A stretch of DNA of 64,000 nt from PXAP01 sp964421595 (GTDB taxonomy: Bacteria; Bacteroidota; Bacteroidia; Bacteroidales; PUMT01), in assembly GCA_964421595.1 (NCBI GenBank), contig CAYQXY010000002.1:123424-187423 (forward strand). The letters run 5' to 3'. The notes beneath the pieces were generated by a model. It saw only the letters and a list, made by a program, of their open reading frames with translations. It did no database searches and had not been told where the DNA came from. Position 1 is the stretch's first letter. Each line of letters opens with the position of its first letter. Below are positions 16,791-24,292 of the stretch, piece by piece. The position numbers were made by a program, and so were the translations under genes.

Positions 16791-17576
16791 ATGGATCTTT
16801 TATTTAAAGACAGGAATATTCTTATCACGGGAGCAAGCAAGGGAATAGGGCTTGCCTGTGCAAAAATACTTGCCGGGGAAAGGGCAAATATTATAATTTC
16901 TTCCCGTTCAGAGGAGAATCTCAGCCAGGCTCTCAGGGAGATTGACAGCAGAGCAGAAATAAATATATTTCCTGCAGATGTTTCAAATAGCGGCGACCTT
17001 GATGCGTTAAGTGAGTTCGTAAAGAGCCGGTTTGGACATATTGACGGTTTAATAATCAACACGGGCGGACCGCCTATGGGGTCAGCCCTCAGTCATCCGG
17101 ACGAAGACTGGCGGGCTGCTTTTGATTCGCTTCTTATGCCGGCGGTTAGAATGACCAGGCATTTTGTGCCGCAGATGCAGGAAAGAGGTTTTGGCCGGAT
17201 AGTATGCATATCATCAACCGGAGTAAAGCAACCAATTCCCGGACTTGTTTTGAGCAATTCATTAAGGCAGGCTGTAACAGCTTTTCTTAAAACACTTTCA
17301 AATGAAGTGGCAGGGACCAATGTTTTTATTAACAGCTTGCTACCAGGCTCTACAAATACCGGTCGTCTTGCTTCACTCCACAAAACATTATCAGAAAAGA
17401 CTGGAAAAAGTATTGAAGATATTATCGCTAAGCGAAAAGAAAGCATACCGGCAGGCAGGTTTGCCGAGCCCGAAAATCTGGCTGTACTGGCAGCATTTTT
17501 ATTGTCTGAAAGAAATGCATATATCACAGGTCAGTGTATAGCAGTTGACGGTGGATTAGTATCATTCCCCCTTTAG
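16791..17576 (+). CDS. SDR-family oxidoreductase, atypical (no catalytic Tyr)
   Basis: Rossmann-fold short-chain dehydrogenase/reductase with NAD(P) loop TGASKGIG at about residues 13-20 and the strand-4 motif NTGGP at about 89-93 in place of NNAG. ISSTGVKQ supplies the usual serine, but the YxxxK motif is replaced: the aligned segment reads GLVLSNSLRQAV. This is seen in a known SDR subgroup annotated as 3-oxoacyl-ACP-reductase-like, whose activity is unclear. C-terminal 'ITGQCIAVDGG' is typical of classical SDRs. It stands 10 bases from the convergent repeat-protein gene. Confidence 0.85.
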   Translation: MDLLFKDRNILITGASKGIGLACAKILAGERANIIISSRSEENLSQALREIDSRAEINIFPADVSNSGDLDALSEFVKSRFGHIDGLIINTGGPPMGSALSHPDEDWRAAFDSLLMPAVRMTRHFVPQMQERGFGRIVCISSTGVKQPIPGLVLSNSLRQAVTAFLKTLSNEVAGTNVFINSLLPGSTNTGRLASLHKTLSEKTGKSIEDIIAKRKESIPAGRFAEPENLAVLAAFLLSERNAYITGQCIAVDGGLVSFPL

Positions 17577-17586
17577 TCCTGCGCTG

Positions 17587-18081
17587 TTAATTTTTGCACA
17601 TCCACGCATTGCTTACCATCCAGTTTTCTATTTTCTGTGGTGGATCATTCACTTCCCTCAAAAAACTGAGATGGAAATATGAAGGGTCTGTCATCCAGTC
17701 CTCTATCAAAATTGCATTCTCCATGGCTTCAGAAACATGGTGATAAAAATGTTCATTATTATACATCCAGGGTTCCAGCCTGAGAATATCATCCTGTACT
17801 TTTCCCTGAAATGCAGGATGGAAATAGAAAGGATCATACATCCAACTCTTCAGGGTAATATCACTCTCTGTTGCTGTAATAAACACCGAGGAGGTGAAAT
17901 ACCCGGTATTTTTCATCCATGGCTCAATCATTAAAGGTTGCTCCCTTGTTTCAATCAGAAGATTGTACAGTTCTCTTGTTTCTCTTCTGTATTTTCTGCC
18001 CGATTCATTAGCGGTTGCATAATCGGCCAGGGGACCGATAAGCATCAGGACTACTAAGGTGTTAAAAGCCAGTGTTTTCAT
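17587..18081 (-). CDS. Secreted protein with about five WM...YF repeats
   Basis: The signal peptide ends near residue 24 (ATANE). After a short helix the protein consists of about five units of roughly 23-25 residues with the pattern I-E-x-W-M-x4-Y-F: IEPWMKNTGYF, LKSWMYDPFYF, LEPWMYNNEHF, IEDWMTDPSYF and a last IENWMVSNAWM. It ends soon after. The regular spacing implies a solenoid-like or helical repeat. I do not recognise the family. A second, differently built tryptophan-repeat protein lies 1.4 kb away at 15227. Confidence 0.72.
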   Translation of the reverse strand: MKTLAFNTLVVLMLIGPLADYATANESGRKYRRETRELYNLLIETREQPLMIEPWMKNTGYFTSSVFITATESDITLKSWMYDPFYFHPAFQGKVQDDILRLEPWMYNNEHFYHHVSEAMENAILIEDWMTDPSYFHLSFLREVNDPPQKIENWMVSNAWMCKN

Positions 18082-18446
18082 AATAGTATATATTTTATAA
18101 GCTAACTAAACTAATTCGTGATTTGTAATATTTACTTTCCGGTTTAATTGCCGTTTACATTTGATTAGACGGATGAAATAGTAATATGTTACGTTTTATA
18201 ATAACTCTTTTAATCTATTTTAACATACTTTGTGCCAAATGGTATAAATCATTTAAAATGAGGTTTTTGTTGTCAGGAAATATATTGATTATGGTTTATG
18301 CTACTTTAAAAGCGTATATTGCCTGTACGATATCGTACATTTTTTATCTTATTATACTTCCTTCAGGCTTACTTATGATTATTCTAATGTTTTATCCCAA
18401 ATACTTCAAAAAAATATTATTTTAGCGGCACATATAAAAAAGTGTC
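18082..18446. other. AT-rich intergenic region before the alanine symporter
   Basis: A 79-codon hydrophobic ORF (18186-18425) fills much of this stretch, but it is very AT-rich, has no supporting signal and is probably fortuitous. The promoter of the symporter must lie here; I see no exact TAnnTTTG box. Confidence 0.4.
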
Positions 18447-20159
18447 ATGCAAAAACTTAATGATTTTCTCCTCCTTATCGATAGTTATATAGGAAGCGGA
18501 CCATGGTTTGTTTATCTTTTACTGGGAACGGGAGTATTTTTTACAATTTACCTGGGGTTTCCCCAGATCCGTTATTTCAGACATGCTCTCAGGGTTGTAA
18601 CCGGAAGGTTTGACAGGAAAACCGATGAAGGTGATACTTCACACTTTCAGGCATTGACCACAGCATTGTCAGGAACAGTTGGCACAGGAAATATTGCCGG
18701 GGTTGCTCTGGCTATTCATATGGGCGGACCCGCGGCCTTATTCTGGATGCTTGTTACAGCATTGCTCGGCATGACTACCAAATTTGTTGAGGTTACAATT
18801 TCTCATAAATACAGGGAAAAGGATGAGAAAGGGATGATCGCCGGGGGACCCATGTATTATATGCGAAAGCGTCTTAATATAAGGTTGCCCAACAATAAGA
18901 TACTTAATACAGGTAAGTGGCTTGGAGCTTTCTTCGCATGTGCCACTGTTCTATCGTCTATTGGCACAGGAAATCTTCCGCAGATAAACAGTATTTCCAA
19001 TTCCATCTTTGCAACCTTTGGAATTCCCCACATGATAACCGGGGGAGTTCTGGCTGTATTGCTTGCTTTTGTCATCCTCGGAGGGATAAAAAGGATAGCC
19101 CGGGTGACCTCCCGTCTTGTTCCCGGTATGGCATTTATATATCTCATCGGAGCATTAGCAGTATTAATTTTTAACTACGATAATATAATACCTTCATTTA
19201 TTTCTATTTTTTCAGACGTGTTTACGGGTACTGCTGCTACAGGAGGGTTTCTTGGTGCATCTGTTATCTATGCATTCAAGCTTGGGGTGAATCGCGGACT
19301 CTTCTCAAATGAGGCCGGACAGGGGTCAGCGCCCATAGCTCATGCGGCTGCACGCGCCCATGAACCTGTTTCTGAAGGGATGGTGGCCATACTTGAACCT
19401 TTTATTGATACCATAGTAATTTGTACGCTTACGGGACTTGTACTCCTTTCATCGGGAGTATGGCAGGATAAAGTCGATAATATATTCCAGTCGACCGATA
19501 TGACAATCCTCTCAGGCACATACAGCGATAATAGTGAGTCAGATAAAGCGAACCTCTTTTCTTATCTTGACGGAGAAACTGCTACACCCCTTTATTCCGG
19601 TGACATGGCTGTTAAGGATGGCAGGATAGCCGGAAATATTACACTTATACATTCCAGGTCGATTGCAGAAGATGTCAGGGTTATGGAGGGAAACCAGCCG
19701 TTCACAGGAGTCCTTCCTGTTGAAGGAGGAAGGATTACAGGGGCTGCTGTACCAGTTAGCTTTGTTGGCAGATCATTGATACATAGTGCACCGTTGACTG
19801 CAGAGGCTTTCACCAGAAGCCATTTTGGCGATTTCGGGAAATATATTGTTTCCATCGGACTCCTCCTGTTTGCATTCTCAACGGCTATTTCATGGTCTTA
19901 CTATGGTGACAGGGCAGTGACTTATCTGGCCGGGTCATCTTATGTAATTTATTACAGGATAGTATATGTTGGCTTGTTTTTCTTTGCTGCATTTACTGAT
20001 ACTACAATAATCTGGACCCTTTCATACATTACTATAGCATTTATGACAATCCCCAATTTGCTGGGACTTCTGCTTCTGCACAAGGAGATTAAGACAACCA
20101 TCAAGGACTACTGGACACTTTTCAGGGAGGAATATCCCGGTCATAAAGCTTCCAGATAA
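18447..20159 (+). CDS. Alanine/glycine:cation symporter (AGCS family) with a large soluble insertion
   Basis: Sodium-coupled uptake of alanine or glycine across the inner membrane. The family hallmarks are present: GTGNIAGVA at about residues 79-87, GGPMYYM at about 133-139, SIGTGNLPQ at about 171-179, and the block GVNRGLFSNEAGQGSAPIAHAAA at about 280-302. The usual length is 450-490, whereas this protein has 570 residues because of a hydrophilic insertion at about 340-450 between two membrane segments. The insertion contains paired KDGRIAG and EGGRITG segments, so it may be a small beta domain facing the periplasm. Confidence 0.92.
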   Translation: MQKLNDFLLLIDSYIGSGPWFVYLLLGTGVFFTIYLGFPQIRYFRHALRVVTGRFDRKTDEGDTSHFQALTTALSGTVGTGNIAGVALAIHMGGPAALFWMLVTALLGMTTKFVEVTISHKYREKDEKGMIAGGPMYYMRKRLNIRLPNNKILNTGKWLGAFFACATVLSSIGTGNLPQINSISNSIFATFGIPHMITGGVLAVLLAFVILGGIKRIARVTSRLVPGMAFIYLIGALAVLIFNYDNIIPSFISIFSDVFTGTAATGGFLGASVIYAFKLGVNRGLFSNEAGQGSAPIAHAAARAHEPVSEGMVAILEPFIDTIVICTLTGLVLLSSGVWQDKVDNIFQSTDMTILSGTYSDNSESDKANLFSYLDGETATPLYSGDMAVKDGRIAGNITLIHSRSIAEDVRVMEGNQPFTGVLPVEGGRITGAAVPVSFVGRSLIHSAPLTAEAFTRSHFGDFGKYIVSIGLLLFAFSTAISWSYYGDRAVTYLAGSSYVIYYRIVYVGLFFFAAFTDTTIIWTLSYITIAFMTIPNLLGLLLLHKEIKTTIKDYWTLFREEYPGHKASR

Positions 20160-20313
20160 ATTGGGTTTGAAATGTACTGTTTACTGAATTTATCAGTTCT
20201 TATTGGGTAAACATTTGTAACCTTTTTTCCTGATCAGTTGAAAATTGCCAGTAATCATCTGTTTTTTTTCATACCCGTTTTATGATGCCAGATATAAATA
20301 TTATAACATAGAG

Positions 20314-20454
20314 ATGCCTAAAAAGGAGTGTAAGAAAAAAAAATCCAACAAAAAGGCATCAGATATTGTTAAAATGAAGTATTCATGCTCGAAATGCGGA
20401 CTTCAATCGGCAAAAGAGAAATCATTATGCCGGCCTGAAGAATTGCAGAAATGA
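20314..20454 (+). CDS. Small Lys-rich zinc-ribbon-like protein (46 residues)
   Basis: A short basic protein: the first half is Lys-rich (MPKKECKKKKSNKKASD), followed by YSCSKCGLQSAKEKSLCRPEEL. The C-x2-C-x9/10-C spacing resembles half of a zinc ribbon, and similar Lys-rich mini-proteins occur in many Bacteroidota and deltaproteobacteria. The frame is open from 20245, but the extra 23 residues are hydrophobic and atypical, so I chose the ATG at 20314. Function unknown; nucleic-acid binding is a guess from the charge. Confidence 0.6.
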   Translation: MPKKECKKKKSNKKASDIVKMKYSCSKCGLQSAKEKSLCRPEELQK

Positions 20455-20551
20455 ATATTCTGCAAATTCGTTAACCGGGTTATCTGTATTATGGGTAATC
20501 TATTTCAGGCTCACCTTGATAAATGGATAATTGTTATTTATAAGGTAAGGT

Positions 20552-21277
20552 ATGAAGGCAATGATCTTTACAACCGGTCTCCGGAACAAACTCTTGCCAC
20601 AGCCGGCCGAAAAACCGGGCGCTCTGGTTGAGATCAACGGTGAGCCATTAATTGGAATGCTGATTAAAAGGCTTGCCGATTCCGGTTTTACCGAGATTAT
20701 TCTAAATGTTCATCACTTTGCTGGGCCGATCATTGATTTTTTAAAGAAAAAAAAATTCTTTGGCATAAGGATCGAAATATCCGATGAAACTGAACTAACC
20801 CTCGATACAGGTGGAATTTTCAGGAAAGTTGGATGGTTTTTCAATGACCCAAGCCCATTCCTTATTTATAACCTTGAGATCTTAAGCGACATCAACCTTA
20901 TTAAATTATACAGCGATCATACCAATTCAGGTGCGATGGCAACACTTGTAGTAAGGAAAAGAGAAAGTCCGCGTTACATGCTTTTTAATAAGAAGATGCA
21001 ACTTTGCGGCTGGAAGAATAACTTAACAAGGGAAACACGAACATCATTACCATACCGGCATAAATTGTCTGAGTTTGCCTTTAGCAGGATTCAGATAGTT
21101 AATCCCCTTATTTTTGAATATCTCACATTCAGGGGTGACTTTTCACTCGTAGATTTATATCTTCGGCTTGCATCAGAACATCATATCAGGGGTTACCTGG
21201 ATAATGATTCTATCTGGATGGACCTTGGAAAGAAGGAGGGCATAGTTGAAGCTGAAAGATTTTTTCAAATGAATTAG
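20552..21277 (+). CDS. Sugar-nucleotidyltransferase-like protein with altered active-site motifs
   Basis: Resembles the MurNAc-1-phosphate uridylyltransferase / glucose-1-phosphate NTP-transferase family along its length of 241 residues (MKAMIFTTGL, ALVEINGEPLI, LNVHHF, LDTGG, PFLIYN). The nucleotide loop normally reads G-x-G-T-R-L-x-P, but here it is GLRNKLLPQ. The metal-binding Asp of the N-x-D motif is replaced: IYNLEIL at about 105-111. Both changes affect residues expected to bind nucleotide or magnesium, so it may be inactive or use a different substrate. It stands alone, ending at a strong hairpin. Confidence 0.82.
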   Translation: MKAMIFTTGLRNKLLPQPAEKPGALVEINGEPLIGMLIKRLADSGFTEIILNVHHFAGPIIDFLKKKKFFGIRIEISDETELTLDTGGIFRKVGWFFNDPSPFLIYNLEILSDINLIKLYSDHTNSGAMATLVVRKRESPRYMLFNKKMQLCGWKNNLTRETRTSLPYRHKLSEFAFSRIQIVNPLIFEYLTFRGDFSLVDLYLRLASEHHIRGYLDNDSIWMDLGKKEGIVEAERFFQMN

Positions 21278-21316
21278 CAGTTTTAACAGATCTTAAAAAA
21301 CCACCTTTTTAGTTTA

Positions 21317-21369
21317 ATGCAAAAACCCATGTTCTAGGGGCGTGGTAATGTCCTCGTGGGTTTTTGCAT
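21317..21369. terminator. Long-stem hairpin between convergent genes
   Basis: ATGCAAAAACCCA (21317-21329) and TGGGTTTTTGCAT (21357-21369) form a perfect 13-bp stem with a 27-base loop. It sits between the nucleotidyltransferase and the exonuclease gene, which point toward each other. It could act as a bidirectional terminator. The loop contains GGCGTGGTAATGTCCTCGTGG, related to a sequence near 60268. Confidence 0.5.
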
Positions 21370-21441
21370 GAAAGAGATGTGTGATATAAGTGGATAGTTT
21401 GATTTCAGAGAATTCTTTGCGGCTGGAAATGTTTTAATTCT

Positions 21442-21975
21442 TCATTCTCCCAGCATATTTTTATACAGTGGTTTTTTTGCTGAATCAACGGCAAGGAGGA
21501 TCTCAAATAATTTTACCGTAGCCAGTGCATCACCCCTGGCCCGGTGCCTGTTTGTTATGTGGATATTTAATTCTGAACAAAGTTTGCCGAGGCTGTAGGA
21601 GCGCAGACCGGGGATTAATTTTCGGCTTAGTTTGACCGTACAAAGTTTGTTTCGCTCATAAGCAAATCCCAGTTGCCTGAACTCTTCACAAATAAAACCG
21701 TAATCAAATGCTGCATTGTGTGCTACAAAAATCTTGTTCTCTGTAATTTCGACAATTTTTCGGGCTACTTCATAGAACTTCGGAGCATCTGCCACCATTT
21801 CGTCACTTATTCCCGTAATTCCCGTAATAAACCCCGGAATTTTTTTTTCCGGATTTACGAGTGTGCAAAACTCTTCAACCACATTTATCCCATCATGAAT
21901 AAAAATTGCTATTTCAGTAATTTTTTCCGTTCTGGGGCTTCCTCCGGTTGTCTCAATATCTATTATGCTATACAT
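21442..21975 (-). CDS. DnaQ-like 3'-5' exonuclease
   Basis: Stand-alone DEDDh exonuclease related to the epsilon subunit of DNA polymerase III. Exo I: IIDIETTGG at about residues 4-12 with the metal-binding D and E; Exo II: AHNAAFDYGF at about 89-98; Exo III: HRARGDALAT at about 143-152 with His and Asp. At 177 residues it contains only the exonuclease domain; Bacteroidota often fuse this domain to a GIY-YIG endonuclease domain, which is absent here. Probably repair or proofreading. Confidence 0.9.
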   Translation of the reverse strand: MYSIIDIETTGGSPRTEKITEIAIFIHDGINVVEEFCTLVNPEKKIPGFITGITGISDEMVADAPKFYEVARKIVEITENKIFVAHNAAFDYGFICEEFRQLGFAYERNKLCTVKLSRKLIPGLRSYSLGKLCSELNIHITNRHRARGDALATVKLFEILLAVDSAKKPLYKNMLGE

Positions 21976-21999
21976 TAATAAGCTGCTTCGTAATTTGTA

Positions 22000-22881
22000 T
22001 TAACCTGCCACTTCAACTTTTTTTATACCCAGATTTGTCCATGCAATAATACCTCCGGCGGTCATAAACATTATAAGGCTGTAAATTGCAGGTGAAATTG
22101 CCATGACGTCATTATGAAGCAGGGCACTGGCAATGGTTATACCCAGCGTTCCATTCTGTATGCCTGATTCAACTGAAATTGTAATGCTCTGTGCCATTTT
22201 GAGTCTTAGCATGCGGGCAGACAGATAGCCAATCAACAACATAACAATATTCAGTGCCAGCGCTATTGGACCAATATCTCTGAAAGAGCTTGCAAATATT
22301 TCTTTATTATTCAATATTGCTGCAAGAATAATCAGAAATAAAAGTATACCGGAAACTATCTTTACGGGTTGATTCATTTTTTCGGCAAAATTTACTGCTT
22401 TTGCCCGCACTATCATTCCTAAACTAACTGGAAGGAGAGTAATCAGTGTAAGCTTTATAATAGTATCAAATACCGGGAGGGGGATATATTCGCCATGCTG
22501 CATGAAGAAAGAGAGGGCGAGGTTCACTATTAAAGGAATGGTAATTACCGCAATCAGGCTGGAAATGGCTGTCAGTGTAATCGAGAGGGCAGTATCTCCT
22601 TTAGATATGTGACTGATCAGATTTGATGTGGGCCCACCCGGGCAGGCTGCAAGAATCATGATACCGACTGCAAGTTCCGGACTTTTCAGTCCGAAAAGCC
22701 ACAATAGCAAAAACCCTACAATTGGAAGCATAATTATCTGATTGAATATTCCTATCGATGCGGCTTTAGGGTACAGGGCTACACGTTTAAAGTCATTTGG
22801 CACAAGAGAAAGCCCCATGCCCAGCATAATGATTGCCAGTGAAAGTGGGAGCATTATGTCGGTCAGGTAATTGGTTTCCAT
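22000..22881 (-). CDS. Bile acid:sodium symporter (BASS) family transporter
   Basis: Inner-membrane protein with about nine or ten membrane segments. The BASS hallmark ACPGGPTSNLISHISKGD is at about residues 79-96, and VESGIQNGTLGITIA at about 231-245 is the second sodium-site block. At 293 residues its length is usual. Substrates of bacterial relatives include bile acids, pyruvate, pantoate and other organic anions; nothing local decides between them. It is 24 bases from the exonuclease gene on the same strand. Confidence 0.92.
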   Translation of the reverse strand: METNYLTDIMLPLSLAIIMLGMGLSLVPNDFKRVALYPKAASIGIFNQIIMLPIVGFLLLWLFGLKSPELAVGIMILAACPGGPTSNLISHISKGDTALSITLTAISSLIAVITIPLIVNLALSFFMQHGEYIPLPVFDTIIKLTLITLLPVSLGMIVRAKAVNFAEKMNQPVKIVSGILLFLIILAAILNNKEIFASSFRDIGPIALALNIVMLLIGYLSARMLRLKMAQSITISVESGIQNGTLGITIASALLHNDVMAISPAIYSLIMFMTAGGIIAWTNLGIKKVEVAG

Positions 22882-23020
22882 GAAATTACTGAATTTGATT
22901 AATGTATTTTAGATTAGTCAAAAAACATTTGTGTTTTACAGCATGCAATATAGTAAGATCATTATTACTGTAAATAGTTTTGATATTTTTTTTATCATCA
23001 AAAATAAACCGGACATTTAA

Positions 23021-23155
23021 ATGGGACATATTTCGCTTTTGTCAATTGAACAAAAACTTGTAAGCGGATGCGTAAGGCAGGGCAAGTTTTTTTACTGGAT
23101 TATTATAATGCGGCAAGTGCCGGGAATTAAGGAACCTCAGTATACAGAACAGTAA
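23021..23155 (+). pseudogene. Short ORF resembling the start of an ECF sigma factor (possible remnant)
   Basis: The 44-codon ORF encodes SIEQKLVSGCVRQGKFFY, which resembles the first helix of ECF sigma factors; compare FIEEKILDGCRKNDRQ in the intact sigma factor 2.8 kb away. The similarity is short, breaks off after about 16 residues, and the rest of a sigma factor is absent. It could be a decayed fragment or chance. Confidence 0.2.
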
Positions 23156-23197
23156 GTGCGGGTGTGAGGGAGGGTGGTTTTAGAGACTGAAAACTAA

Positions 23198-23230
23198 AAC
23201 AGGAGGAAAACTTTATGTTTTCCTCCTGTT
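23198..23230 (-). terminator. Terminator of the sigma-factor operon
   Basis: AACAGGAGGAAAAC (23198-23211) and GTTTTCCTCCTGTT (23217-23230) form a perfect 14-bp stem with a 5-base loop. Read on the minus strand it lies 88 bases after the stop of the DUF4382 gene and is followed by a T-rich stretch. Confidence 0.75.
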
Positions 23231-23317
23231 CGTTCCGGGTACTTTGGGTAGTTGTCACGGTTTTTTTAAGATCATTCTGCTTTACAGACTGGTCTTTAGT
23301 GCATGCTGTTATGCTCG

Positions 23318-24211
23318 CTATAGCTCGGCTATATTAACCGGGCTGTTTGAAGTCTTTTTACTTTCTACGATTACATTTTCAATCATTCCTAAAACTTCAG
23401 CAAATTCTCCGTCAATAGTTGAAGCAATTACCAGGTCATATGCTCCAGGTGCAAGAAACGCCAGATGGTATTTTCCATTTTCATCTACCATATCGCTTGT
23501 AGTTGCATTGGGGAACCTTGTTTCTTCGAGGTCGGGATCATTAGCTTCTGAAGTATCATATTTGCCACTCTCGTATGCATAAACCACAATTTGTGTACCA
23601 TCGGCAACATTTGTCACTTCTCCTGCAATAGTTCCGGCCTGATTATCAACAAGAAGTCTGATTGTTGGCTTCAGGATATATTTATCCTGCGAACCTGCCT
23701 TCACAACAGATTTTCTCACATCAAAGTCTGCTGTTACATCAACCTCACCATTAATTGGTACGGTAAATTCTCCGACTGCTTTATATCCTGTCTGTGAGCC
23801 ACTTGGCAAAAACAGGTTTGTAGTTGTGCCGTCATCGAATTCAAGGTAGCATCCGGGACTGGATTGTGGGCCTGCTCCCATAATTGGAGAATCAAGCATG
23901 AACCTGATCTGCGTATAGGTACCTGCTTCAAGCGATAGACTGCCAAGGAGTTCTGATGTTCCCCTTGTAAGATCCAGCAGGTTGAAAGTTTTTGGCCCTT
24001 CATAGTCACTGAATACTTCCCAATTGTTTCCACTTGTATGGTACTGAATTTCAGTAATCGTTATGAAGACTCCTGCAATACCGTCAGCGTCCAGGGGAGC
24101 ATCGGTGATGGAAAGATTAATTGTTCCTTTACTTCCACCATCTTTTTCACAGGCAGTAAACATAAATAATGGCAATAAAGCCAGCGCTAATAAAGTAATT
24201 TTCCTTTTCAT
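23318..24211 (-). CDS. DUF4382-domain lipoprotein
   Basis: A lipoprotein with lipobox FMFTAC (Cys21). The DUF4382 domain begins right after it: GTINLSITDAPLDADGIAGVFITITEIQYH (about residues 30-60), a phrase typical of this family, and extends through LRLEAGTYTQIRF-like strands to about residue 190. A second beta-sandwich (about 195-285, 'AGTIAGEVTN...' to 'VIVESKKT') resembles carboxypeptidase-regulatory-like domains. It is the last gene of a minus-strand operon with a lipoprotein, an ECF sigma factor and an anti-sigma-like protein, so it is plausibly part of that surface-stress response. The ligand is unknown. Confidence 0.85.
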   Translation of the reverse strand: MKRKITLLALALLPLFMFTACEKDGGSKGTINLSITDAPLDADGIAGVFITITEIQYHTSGNNWEVFSDYEGPKTFNLLDLTRGTSELLGSLSLEAGTYTQIRFMLDSPIMGAGPQSSPGCYLEFDDGTTTNLFLPSGSQTGYKAVGEFTVPINGEVDVTADFDVRKSVVKAGSQDKYILKPTIRLLVDNQAGTIAGEVTNVADGTQIVVYAYESGKYDTSEANDPDLEETRFPNATTSDMVDENGKYHLAFLAPGAYDLVIASTIDGEFAEVLGMIENVIVESKKTSNSPVNIAEL

Positions 24212-24292
24212 AATGTTATTGTTTTGGTTTGATAAATTGTGTTCTGTCTGATAGACGACAACATTAAAAAAAAGGTTGGAAGGAGATGGAAA

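Larger units (their letters stand above)
22882..23317. other. Intergenic region with a small ORF and a 14-bp hairpin
   Basis: A 44-codon plus-strand ORF (23021-23155) and a perfect hairpin at 23198-23230 lie here, each listed separately. No other gene is visible. Confidence 0.5.

Noticed and set aside
17093..17527. 144-codon ORF antisense to the SDR gene
   Set aside because: Shadow of the SDR coding frame; no domain and no upstream signals.
18186..18425. 79-codon hydrophobic ORF before the alanine symporter
   Set aside because: Very AT-rich, composition of random translation of A/T runs, no promoter box, and it would occupy the region needed for the symporter promoter.
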